DNA of 5,548 bases from Clostridiales bacterium (GTDB lineage Bacteria > Bacillota > Clostridia > Peptostreptococcales > Anaerovoracaceae), in the NCBI GenBank assembly GCA_009778945.1, contig WRFF01000111.1:1-5548 (forward strand), read 5' to 3'. Each line of letters starts with the position of its first letter. Position 1 is the first letter of the stretch. A program made the position numbers and the translations under genes. The notes beneath the pieces are model-generated. The model was not told the origin of the DNA and did not search any database. It saw nothing but the letters and a program-made list of their open reading frames with translations. Of this stretch, positions 1 through 5,383 are shown one piece after another.

Positions 1-845
1 CGCTTGTGCCCGCGGCGGCGTGGGATCCGCCGGCTTTTTTCGCGGCTTTGGACGCGTCGCTGGCCGCTTTTGCAAGGCTCCTGCGGAACAAGGCGCGCGG
101 GGAAACTGTAATGCAGAAACCGCAGGTATCGTTTATGGGGGACGGCGTTCCTGTATTCCGGCAGGTGATCGAGGACTGGCAGGCGCTGAACAGGGAATCA
201 TACGGGGTGTCCACGGAACTCCTTCCGGAGGCCATCCAGGATGCGCGCGCGGTGCTCGCGTGGGCGGAGATGCTTGGGCGCCCCGTCCCGTACGAGACGC
301 TCGAGCCGATCTATCTGCGCAAGGCGGAAGCGCAGCGCAAATTGGACGACCGCGCTGACATCGGCGCGGCTGTGGAAGCGGCGTCGCTCGGAATAATCCG
401 GCCGGCGGAGGAGCGGGACGTTTACGGCATCAGCGTGGTCGAACGCCTTTCTTTCCGGGAACCGTGGCTCGAACAGAGCATCCGCGACGACCTCGGACTG
501 AGCTACAGTGATACGGTTATCTGCGAACGGGATGGGTTCGTGCTGGGCTACGCGGGGCTGCATCGGCTTGAGGGCGAAGGGGATATCACGAATGTCGCGG
601 TGCATCCGGCTACGCGCCGGCAAGGAATTGCTTCAGCTGTCCTGCGGACGCTGATCGCACGCGCGGAGGCGCTCGGCGTAACGGCTTTCTCGCTGGAGGT
701 GCGTGAATCGGATTCCGGCGCGATCGCGCTTTACGAAGGGCTCGGGTTTGTGCGCGAAGGCCGGCGCGTCAGTTATTATCCGACGGAGGACGGCGCGCGC
801 GAGGATGCTCTGATCATGTGGCGGCGGGGGAAGACAGAGCTATGA
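1..845 (+). CDS. tsaB-rimI: TsaB-RimI fusion protein, 3' part (tRNA t6A subunit TsaB joined to bS18 N-acetyltransferase RimI)
   Basis: The reading frame is open to the left edge, so the start and the N-terminal TsaB half are missing. A GTG at base 6 is not the true start; residues are counted from it. Residues 1 to about 115 match the end of TsaB: FMGDG at 43-47 and the closing PIYLRKAEAQ at 101-110. TsaB is the non-catalytic partner of TsaD in t6A formation at A37 of tRNA. Residues about 128-279 are a complete GNAT domain of RimI type: the acetyl-CoA loop RRQGIA at 204-209, LEVRES at 230-235, ALYEGLGF at 241-248 and SYYPTEDG at 256-263. E231 and Y243 align with the E. coli RimI catalytic Glu103 and Tyr115. 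The usual Asn in EVRxSN is Asp236. Such fusions are known in Clostridia. The tsaD gene follows 78 bases later, as in many Firmicutes. Confidence 0.93.
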   Translation, partial: LVPAAAWDPPAFFAALDASLAAFARLLRNKARGETVMQKPQVSFMGDGVPVFRQVIEDWQALNRESYGVSTELLPEAIQDARAVLAWAEMLGRPVPYETLEPIYLRKAEAQRKLDDRADIGAAVEAASLGIIRPAEERDVYGISVVERLSFREPWLEQSIRDDLGLSYSDTVICERDGFVLGYAGLHRLEGEGDITNVAVHPATRRQGIASAVLRTLIARAEALGVTAFSLEVRESDSGAIALYEGLGFVREGRRVSYYPTEDGAREDALIMWRRGKTEL

Positions 846-913
846 AAAAATATCCGCATACTGCTGGAAGCAATTTATTGCTGTTTGATCCATGCGTTGC
901 GCAGAAAGGATAG
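842..913 (+). CDS. possible 23-codon ORF coupling tsaB-rimI to tsaD
   Basis: This ATG overlaps the TGA of the fusion gene in an ATGA junction (842-845). The frame stays open for 23 codons to a TAG at 911-913 and nearly fills the gap before tsaD. The predicted peptide starts MKKYPHTAG, has a short LLLF stretch and ends in CVAQKG. I recognise no family. The G-rich run at 826-833 is only a poor ribosome binding site. The last sense codons (AAA GGA) are also the only Shine-Dalgarno-like sequence for tsaD, so ribosomes ending here would sit at the tsaD initiation region. This may be a coupling ORF with no working product, or chance. Confidence 0.22.
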   Translation: MKKYPHTAGSNLLLFDPCVAQKG

Positions 914-923
914 GCGCAAATAA

Positions 924-2024
924 ATGATGGACGGAAAAACGCTGATTCTGGGGATCGAGACGAGCTGCGACGAGACAGCGGCGTCGGTGACGGCGGACGG
1001 CCGGACAGTCCTTTCCAATATCATCGCCTCGCAGATCGATGTGCACAAGGTATTCGGAGGCGTTGTGCCGGAGATCGCGGCGCGGCACCACTTGACGCAG
1101 ATCAACGGGATCACGGCCGAAGCTCTGCGCGCCGCGAGCGTGCAAATAGAGGATATCGACGCAGTCGCAGCCACGATGGGCCCCGGCCTTGTCGGTGCGG
1201 TGCTGATCGGGCTCGCGACCGCAAAGGGCATTGCGTTCGCGGCGGATAAGCCGCTTATCGGCGTCCACCATATCCGCGGGCATATCTTCGCGGCGTTCCT
1301 CGAGCACCCGGAACTCGAACCGCCGTTCCTCGCGCTTGTCGTATCCGGCGGACATACGTCGCTTGTGGATGTGCGCGGTTACGGTCGGTCGGACGTATCG
1401 GTTCCGGCGGTCTCGGCAGGCCGCAATGAACCAGGCGGTTCCGCGCCATTGGGCGGAGCGTTCCGCTCCGATATGGAGGTCCTCGGCCGCACGCGCGACG
1501 ACGCGGCGGGCGAAGCCTATGACAAGACCGCGCGCGTGCTCGGCCTCGGCTATCCGGGCGGGCCCAAAGTGGACGCCTTAGCCAAGCAGGGCAATCCTGA
1601 CGCGGTGCACTTCAAGCGCGTGATGCTTGAGGACGGCACGCTCGATTTCAGCTTCAGCGGTTTGAAGACCGCTGTGATCAACCATGTGCATTCGCTGCGC
1701 CAGGCGGGCACGGAACCGAACGCATCCGATATCGCAGCAAGTTTTCAGCAGGCGGTTATCGATGTGCTCGCGGAGAAAACGATGGACGCGCTGAAGAGGA
1801 CAGGCCGCGCGTCGCTCGCGGTCTGCGGCGGCGTCGCGTCGAACAGCGCGCTGCGTACCCGCCTTGCGGACGACTGCGCGCGCGCGGGCATCCGGCTGTG
1901 CGTCCCCTCGCCCGTCTATTGCACGGACAACGCGGCCATGATCGCGTGCGCGGGCTATTATGATTATAAAAACGGCAGACGCGACGGGCTTGGCCTCGAC
2001 GCCTACGCGACGCTCGGACTGTGA
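924..2024 (+). CDS. tsaD: tRNA N6-adenosine threonylcarbamoyltransferase TsaD
   Basis: TsaD moves the threonylcarbamoyl group from threonylcarbamoyl-AMP to A37 of tRNAs reading ANN codons, acting in the cytoplasm with TsaB and TsaE. The ASKHA-fold marks are clear: LGIETSCDETAA (9-20), FGGVVPEIAARHH (44-56), GPGLVGAVLIG (86-96), HHIRGH (115-120), VVSGGHTSL (139-147), GRTRDDAAGEAYDK (188-201), YPGGP (210-214), FSFSGLK (242-248) and CTDNAAMIA (333-341). By comparison with E. coli TsaD, H116, H120 and D335 should bind the metal. The length, 366 residues, is long for a bacterial TsaD (usually about 335-350), and an insert at 155-183 accounts for the excess. The start is ATG 924 (or 927): a TAA stands just before it in frame. 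AAAGGA at 905-910 is a candidate ribosome binding site with a long 13-base spacer. The gene is probably co-transcribed with tsaB-rimI. Confidence 0.97.
   Translation: MMDGKTLILGIETSCDETAASVTADGRTVLSNIIASQIDVHKVFGGVVPEIAARHHLTQINGITAEALRAASVQIEDIDAVAATMGPGLVGAVLIGLATAKGIAFAADKPLIGVHHIRGHIFAAFLEHPELEPPFLALVVSGGHTSLVDVRGYGRSDVSVPAVSAGRNEPGGSAPLGGAFRSDMEVLGRTRDDAAGEAYDKTARVLGLGYPGGPKVDALAKQGNPDAVHFKRVMLEDGTLDFSFSGLKTAVINHVHSLRQAGTEPNASDIAASFQQAVIDVLAEKTMDALKRTGRASLAVCGGVASNSALRTRLADDCARAGIRLCVPSPVYCTDNAAMIACAGYYDYKNGRRDGLGLDAYATLGL
1386..1472 (+). other. in-frame insert of about 28 codons inside tsaD
   Basis: In TsaD proteins such as B. subtilis TsaD, about two residues separate the glycine after SGGHT-LV-(x)5-6 from the Glu-Val of the E-V-(I/L)-G strand. 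Here residues 155-183 lie between G154 and M184-E185, an excess of about 28 residues. The extra part is low in hydrophobics and rich in Gly, Ser, Ala, Pro and Arg, and starts and ends with RSD. It would fall at the turn of a beta-hairpin, where a loop could be tolerated. Both flanks keep perfect TsaD sequence in the same frame, so the gene looks intact. It may be a lineage-specific loop or an inserted palindromic element that stays coding. Confidence 0.6.
1428..1470. repeat. cluster of three small inverted repeats in the tsaD insert
   Basis: Three hairpins follow one another: GAACC-aggc-GGTTC (1428-1441), CGCC-attg-GGCG (1444-1455) and CGGAGCG-ttc-CGCTCCG (1454-1470). The last is a perfect 7-base stem with a 3-base loop. 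All three fall inside the part of tsaD that has no match in usual TsaD proteins. Short stems are common in GC-rich DNA, so the clustering and the location are the argument, not any single stem. Confidence 0.5.
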
Positions 2025-2102
2025 CAGGGCGCAAACTTCCGGATTTCATTCTATGGTTATGGAAATACAGACGAATCTCTTTCTTTTATCCATGTGTCTT
2101 TA

Positions 2103-2111
2103 TGGTATAGT
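2103..2111 (+). promoter_or_regulatory. extended -10 promoter motif before the transporter gene
   Basis: TGGTATAGT matches the extended -10 pattern TGnTATAAT with one mismatch in the hexamer. No good -35 box lies 16-18 bases upstream, which extended -10 promoters can do without. Transcription would begin at about 2117-2121, at or next to the ATG at 2121, so the message would have almost no leader. No other promoter is evident in the tsaD-transporter gap. Confidence 0.4.
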
Positions 2112-2120
2112 TTGACGGTG

Positions 2121-3350
2121 ATGAAAAAAAGTTATTATCTGCTGATTGTGCTCCTGTTCATTGTCTATATTGGGACGGGCAGTTCGAACTCGCTGCTCGG
2201 CAGCGCGTGGCCGGCTATCAGCGCCGACGTAGGCGTCCCGATCGCGTGGGAAAGCATCATCATCGTGATCACCTATATCGCGGCCGCGATCGGGTCCGCA
2301 ACCGCGCAGAATCTGCTCGAACGGCTTCGCACCTGGGCGCCGCTCACCTTCGGGATACTGCTCATCGCAGTCGCAGTTTTCTGGTTTTCCGCTTCGCACC
2401 GGTTCTTTATGCTGCCGGCTGCCGGCGCTCTCCTGGGTTATTTTTTCGGAATGCAGGGAAGTCTTATCAACAGCTATGCCGCCAAATACTACAAGGCTAT
2501 ATGGATGAGCTGGCTGCATTGCTTCTATGCGTTCGGGAACGCGCTCGGGCCCGCTGTTATTTCCTGGTTCCTGATACACACGGGATCGTGGAGGCTTGGC
2601 TATCAGGCTGTGGGATTCATCGTTATCGTTATCTCTGTCCTGTTGGCCGCTTCGTTCCCTCTCTGGCGGATTCACGGCGCCGTGCTGCCGAAGCGCAAAG
2701 CGGCGGATGGTGAGCCGCCCGCCTCCTCCGATGTGAAAGCGCAATCAAACCGCGTTCTTCTGCGCTTGCCCGGCGGCACAATCATACCGGTTACGATGTT
2801 TTTCTACTGTTCGTTTGAGGTCGTGATGGGTTTGTGGACGGCAAGCTACATGACACAGGAGAAAGGCTTCACACCCGGCGCCGCCGCGGGGATGGTGGCT
2901 TTTTTCTTTGGCGCGCAGGTGGCGGGGCGTATCGCCGGCGGCTTTATTTCCATTAAAGTTTCGGACCGCATGATCGTCCGGGTCGCGATGATCGTCGCCA
3001 CCCTGGGCACTGTCGCTTTTCTCCTTGCGCCCGACAGCCTGATCCTTCTTTCCATAATCGTTTTGGGCGCCGCTTCGGGGCCGATCTTTCCGCTGGCCAT
3101 CCACGAGGTGCCGTCGATCGTCGGCGCGGAAAACGCACAGGGTGTCATCGGGCTGCAGATTGCGGCGGCGAACGGCGGGACGGCTATCGTGCCGGTGCTC
3201 GTAGGCGTCATCGCGAATTATACGGGCTTTTCCATCTTTCCGGTTTTCCTGATCGCTTTGATGGGCGCCGCGGTTATTTTGAAAACCGTGCAGGACCGCG
3301 CCGCGGCAAAGCGGGAGGCGAACAGTGAGCAAAGCAGGGCGGAACTGTGA
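2121..3350 (+). CDS. major facilitator superfamily transporter, substrate unknown
   Basis: A membrane transporter of 409 residues with the 12-helix layout of the major facilitator superfamily. Counting from ATG 2121, hydrophobic helices lie near 5-24, 40-60, 74-92, 95-116, 132-151, 160-182, then 220-241, 254-276, 285-304, 306-326, 340-362 and 368-389. A charged cytoplasmic loop (183-219, with PKRKAADGE) separates the two halves, and the tail is charged. GGFISIKVSDRMIVR in the loop between helices 8 and 9 resembles the family's conserved loop motif. The substrate cannot be read from sequence. The frame runs up to a GTG at 2094, but ATG 2121 (MKKSYYLL) gives a normal first helix. Neither start has a Shine-Dalgarno sequence. 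The neighbours tsaD and lysA give no functional clue. Confidence 0.85.
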   Translation: MKKSYYLLIVLLFIVYIGTGSSNSLLGSAWPAISADVGVPIAWESIIIVITYIAAAIGSATAQNLLERLRTWAPLTFGILLIAVAVFWFSASHRFFMLPAAGALLGYFFGMQGSLINSYAAKYYKAIWMSWLHCFYAFGNALGPAVISWFLIHTGSWRLGYQAVGFIVIVISVLLAASFPLWRIHGAVLPKRKAADGEPPASSDVKAQSNRVLLRLPGGTIIPVTMFFYCSFEVVMGLWTASYMTQEKGFTPGAAAGMVAFFFGAQVAGRIAGGFISIKVSDRMIVRVAMIVATLGTVAFLLAPDSLILLSIIVLGAASGPIFPLAIHEVPSIVGAENAQGVIGLQIAAANGGTAIVPVLVGVIANYTGFSIFPVFLIALMGAAVILKTVQDRAAAKREANSEQSRAEL

Positions 3351-3369
3351 GGATACGGGAAGCGGCCGG

Positions 3370-3378
3370 TGATAAAAT
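3370..3378 (+). promoter_or_regulatory. extended -10 promoter motif before lysA
   Basis: TGATAAAAT fits TGnTATAAT with one mismatch in the hexamer. It lies in the 111-base gap between the transporter and lysA, and would start transcription near 3385, giving lysA a leader of about 77 bases. No convincing -35 box is present. The gap holds no terminator hairpin for the transporter, so read-through is also possible. Confidence 0.35.
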
Positions 3379-3426
3379 AAGTATGAGACTGTGAAGACCA
3401 TAACGGAAACGCGGGAATTATAACAA

Positions 3427-3465
3427 ATGTGTCAGGAAATAACGAAAGAGATTTTGAAGAAATGA
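3427..3465 (+). CDS. possible 12-codon upstream ORF overlapping lysA start
   Basis: ATG 3427 opens a 12-codon frame, MCQEITKEILKK, whose TGA (3463-3465) overlaps the lysA ATG in an ATGA junction. Three of its 12 residues are lysine, two of them at the end. This would suit translational coupling or a lysine-sensing leader, but no alternative hairpins or terminator follow it and its ribosome binding site is poor. Chance is a serious alternative. Confidence 0.2.
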   Translation: MCQEITKEILKK

Positions 3466-4754
3466 AAGAGATTTATACAATAAAAAACGGCGAACTGTAT
3501 ATTGAGGACCTGTCCGCGGCGGAGTTGGCGCGGCGGTTCGGCACGCCGCTATATGTGTATTCCAAGCAGGCGGTAACGGAGCGGTGCGGGGAGATCCGGG
3601 AGACGTTCCTGGAACGTTATCCGGGGCGGGCGCACGCGTCGTACGCGTCGAAGGCGTTTCTGACGCCGCTGTTCGCCCGGCTCATCGCGGAGCAGGGGCT
3701 CTCTCTCGACGTGGTCTCGGGCGGCGAACTCTACACGGCCATGCGGGGAGGCTTCCCGACGGAGCGCATCGCGTTCCACGGCAACAACAAGACGATAGAG
3801 GAAATGGAAGCTGCGGTGGACGCGGGCGTCGGCCGCATCATCGTAGACGCGCTCGATGAGATCGACCTGCTTGAGGAAATCTGCCCGCGTTACGGGCGCG
3901 TGCAGCCCGTGCTCTTCCGTATCACGCCGGAAGTCAAGGCCGGCGCGCACGACGCGATCCAGACCGGCCACCGCGGCTCGAAATTCGGCATTCCGATGGA
4001 GGAGCATATCCTCTATCCGCTGATCGAGCGCGCGATCCACAGCCCGCAGGTCGAATTCCGGGGGCTGCATTTTCATATCGGCTCACAGCTCTTTGAGGCT
4101 GCGCCGTACCTCGAGGCGCTCGACCACGTGCTCGCGGCCGCGCTGGAGATCCGGCGGCGATTTGGTTATTCGGTTCCGGAACTCGTGATCGGCGGCGGTT
4201 TCGGCGCGCGCTATACGGACGAAGAGCGGCTGCCGTACGCGGGCTTCCTCGATCCGGTGATGGCGCGCGTGCGCGCGTGGCGCGAGGAAAACGCGTTTGA
4301 GCCCGAACTCTGCGTCGGCATCGAACCGGGCCGCAGCATCGTCGCCGAAGCCGGCGTCACGCTGTACACGGTCGGCAGCGTCAAGGAGACGCCCGGCGGG
4401 CCGAAATACGTCTCGGTTGACGGCGGCATGAGCGACAATATCCGGCCCGCGCTGTACGGCGCGAAATACGCGGCGACGATCGCGAACAAAGCCGGCGAGC
4501 TGCCTGATGACGTCGTCACGGTCTGCGGCAAACTCTGCGAATCCGGCGACCGCCTGATCGACGGCGCGCGGCTGCAGTGCGCCGCGCGCGGCGATATCCT
4601 CTGCGTCTTTTCGACCGGCGCTTACGGCTACTCGATGGCCAATAACTACAACAAGATCCCCCGGCCCGCGGTCGTCCTCGCGGATGGCAAAGACGCGCAG
4701 CTTCTCGCGCGCCGCGAGACCTACGCGGACATGATCGCCTGCGAAAATATGTAA
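3462..4754 (+). CDS. lysA: diaminopimelate decarboxylase LysA
   Basis: LysA removes CO2 from meso-diaminopimelate to give L-lysine, the last step of the pathway; it is cytoplasmic and uses PLP. Counting from ATG 3462 the protein has 430 residues, normal for the family. The fold type III marks are in order: SYASKAFLTP (60-69) with the PLP lysine at K64; LDVVSGGEL (82-90); HFHIGSQ (203-209); the PLP-phosphate glycines GGGFG (244-248); EPGRS (288-292); CESGD (359-363), supplying the catalytic Cys and substrate contacts from the partner subunit; and GAYGYSMANNYN (386-397). The frame extends to a GTG at 3429, but ATG 3462 gives the expected N terminus (MKEIYTIKNGELYIEDLSA). The ribosome binding site is weak (AAAGAG at 3445-3450). 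No lysine riboswitch fits in the short leader. A weak stem-loop follows the gene. Confidence 0.96.
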   Translation: MKEIYTIKNGELYIEDLSAAELARRFGTPLYVYSKQAVTERCGEIRETFLERYPGRAHASYASKAFLTPLFARLIAEQGLSLDVVSGGELYTAMRGGFPTERIAFHGNNKTIEEMEAAVDAGVGRIIVDALDEIDLLEEICPRYGRVQPVLFRITPEVKAGAHDAIQTGHRGSKFGIPMEEHILYPLIERAIHSPQVEFRGLHFHIGSQLFEAAPYLEALDHVLAAALEIRRRFGYSVPELVIGGGFGARYTDEERLPYAGFLDPVMARVRAWREENAFEPELCVGIEPGRSIVAEAGVTLYTVGSVKETPGGPKYVSVDGGMSDNIRPALYGAKYAATIANKAGELPDDVVTVCGKLCESGDRLIDGARLQCAARGDILCVFSTGAYGYSMANNYNKIPRPAVVLADGKDAQLLARRETYADMIACENM

Positions 4755-4772
4755 AAACACAGTTAAAGTATA

Positions 4773-4796
4773 TTTTGCGTGTTTTACACGATAAAA
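4773..4796 (+). terminator. weak stem-loop after lysA, possible terminator
   Basis: CGTGT-ttt-ACACG (4778-4790) forms a 5-base stem with a 3-base loop. TTTT before it and AAAA after it can pair across a small internal loop. There is no T run downstream on the + strand. In addition, GTAAAAACAC at the lysA stop (4751-4760) can pair with GTGTTTTAC (4779-4787) with one bulged base, an alternative fold. It may slow or stop transcription only weakly. Confidence 0.3.
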
Positions 4797-4863
4797 AGCA
4801 GTACAGCAGTGATGAGGATGATTCCGACATACCGACCCTTGTCCCTACATATCGCGGGCAGCC

Positions 4864-4877
4864 TTTTCACGTGAAAA
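4864..4877. promoter_or_regulatory. perfect 14-base palindrome, possible operator
   Basis: TTTTCACGTGAAAA is perfectly self-complementary with no spacer and has CACGTG at its centre. It lies 110 bases after lysA, and its right half (GTGAAAA) merges into the first arm of the tandem array. The form suits a dimeric DNA-binding protein, but I cannot name one and no gene starts close downstream. Confidence 0.35.
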
Positions 4878-5165
4878 TGTCACTATCGAGCAGAAAATGC
4901 CTATATTTATGATAATTTCGGCTGATTCTCGGTTGAAAACCCCGCGGAACTCTGGAAAATATCATAATTTATCGGGAGAAGTCCACATTTATGATAATTT
5001 TCATCGAGCCATTGGGCCAAAACCTTGCCAATATCGGCAAAACTATCATGAAAGCCCCAAAATCTATGAATTTATGATAATTCGTCTGGTTAAGGCGGCT
5101 AAAATGAGCACAAACGGGGGAAAATTGTCACAGGAACGGCCTTTTTCCGAAAATATTTATATTTC
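4874..5165. repeat. diverged tandem array, period 82-85 bases, alternating direct and inverted AT-rich arms
   Basis: The 13-base word ATTTATGATAATT occurs exactly at 4905-4917, 4987-4999 and 5070-5082, with a worn copy starting at 5155 (ATTTATATTTCTCGG). The steps are 82, 83 and 85 bases. Between them lie inverted arms at 4874 (AAAATGTCAC), 4956 (AAAATATCATAATT), 5040 (AAACTATCATGAAA) and 5122 (AAATTGTCAC), with steps of 82, 84 and 82. Arm 4905-4918 is complementary to 4956-4969 at 12 of 14 positions; 4987-5000 to 5040-5053 at 11 of 14. The core TTATGATAA is itself an odd palindrome. The DNA between arms has diverged strongly. The steps are not all multiples of three, so this is not a repeat in a protein. 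Function unknown. Confidence 0.7.
5011..5022 (+). repeat. 12-base repeat ATTGGGCCAAAA, copy 1
   Basis: ATTGGGCCAAAA inside the tandem array is repeated exactly at 5483-5494, on the other side of the tRNA. The inner TTGGGCCAA is an odd palindrome. The two copies share little flanking sequence beyond a C two bases on. Confidence 0.5.
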
Positions 5166-5192
5166 TCGGGGCAGCGCTTTCCGAATAATTTG

Positions 5193-5245
5193 CTCGCGCT
5201 TGTTTCTTCCTCCTTATTTCGCGGAAACTCAAGAAACTGCGCGAG
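5193..5245. other. long interrupted stem-loop upstream of the tRNA promoter
   Basis: CTCGCGC (5193-5199) pairs with GCGCGAG (5239-5245), and GTTTCTT (5202-5208) with AAGAAAC (5231-5237). This gives 14 base pairs with a TT/T internal loop and a 22-base end loop. It ends 10 bases before the tRNA -35 box. No T run follows on either strand, so an ordinary intrinsic terminator is unlikely. It could be a structured RNA, a protein site or a remnant. Confidence 0.45.
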
Positions 5246-5255
5246 TGCCTGCGAG

Positions 5256-5283
5256 TTGACGCCAGAGGACGTCCTATGATAAT
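5256..5283 (+). promoter_or_regulatory. sigma-70-type promoter of the tRNA gene
   Basis: TTGACG (5256-5261) matches TTGACA at five of six bases and GATAAT (5278-5283) matches TATAAT at five of six, with a 16-base spacer. Transcription would start near 5290, about 8 bases before the mature tRNA. The -10 lies in TATGATAAT, the same 9-mer that forms the core of the upstream array arms. Confidence 0.72.
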
Positions 5284-5297
5284 ATTTATTTTCGCGC

Positions 5298-5374
5298 GGG
5301 GGCGTAGCTCAGTTGGTTAGAGCGCTTGCTCGACAAGCAAGAGGTCAATAGTTCGACTCTATCCGTCCCCACCA
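5298..5374 (+). tRNA. tRNA-Val (anticodon GAC), unusual C33
   Basis: A full cloverleaf of 77 bases with encoded CCA. The acceptor stem is GGGGGCG with CGTCCCC (one G-U wobble, positions 5 and 68). The D arm is GCTC / GAGC with GG in the loop. The anticodon stem is CTTGC / GCAAG around the loop TCGACAA, which puts GAC at 34-36 (5332-5334). The T arm carries TTCGACT, with a 5-base variable region. The discriminator is A73, as expected for valine. Oddities: position 33 (5331) is C where U is nearly universal, and position 49 (A, 5347) faces C65 (5363), a mismatch. It has its own promoter and terminator, which argues for expression; the three faults argue for a weakened or decaying copy. Confidence 0.88.
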
Positions 5375-5383
5375 GCTACTACA

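Larger units (their letters stand above)
4755..5297. other. AT-rich intergenic region, no credible protein gene
   Basis: This stretch is clearly richer in A and T than the genes before it. I find no reading frame here with family features or a ribosome binding site. It contains a weak stem-loop after lysA, a perfect palindrome (4864-4877), a diverged tandem array (4874 to about 5165), a long stem-loop (5193-5245) and the tRNA promoter (5256-5283). Bases about 4798-4860 show nothing I can name. Confidence 0.7.

Noticed and set aside
2094..2120. GTG 2094 as transporter start
   Set aside because: It lies upstream of the likely transcript start and adds a 9-residue segment not needed for the first helix; ATG 2121 gives a typical MKK- start.
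3429..3461. GTG 3429 as lysA start
   Set aside because: It would add an acidic, low-complexity 11-residue leader (MSGNNERDFEE) not expected in LysA; ATG 3462 fits the family N terminus.
3351..3461. Lysine riboswitch before lysA
   Set aside because: The gap of 111 bases is too short for the roughly 170-base lysine aptamer and no five-way junction pattern is visible.
198..4830. Long antisense frames opposite the genes (for example 198-623, 840-1355, 2100-2744, 2745-3401, 4083-4760)
   Set aside because: These are shadows of GC-rich + strand genes. Their products are Arg- and Asp-rich low-quality sequence without domains, while the + strand carries unmistakable families.
4987..5005. Fur or PerR box in the array arms
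   Set aside because: TGATAAT matches one half-site exactly, but the other half is poor in all copies and no iron-related or peroxide-related gene is nearby.
4874..5165. CRISPR array
   Set aside because: The exact repeat is only 13 bases, the intervals are about 70 bases and contain inverted arms and weak similarity, and no cas gene is in view.
4897..5259. Open frame of 120 codons between lysA and the tRNA
   Set aside because: It has no ribosome binding site and resembles no family I know. It runs through the tandem array, whose copies fall in different frames, and through the stem-loop and the tRNA -35 box.
5298..5374. tRNA-Ile, suggested by the acceptor and D-arm sequence
   Set aside because: The seven-base loop is fixed by a perfect five-pair stem and puts GAC, not GAT, at positions 34-36.
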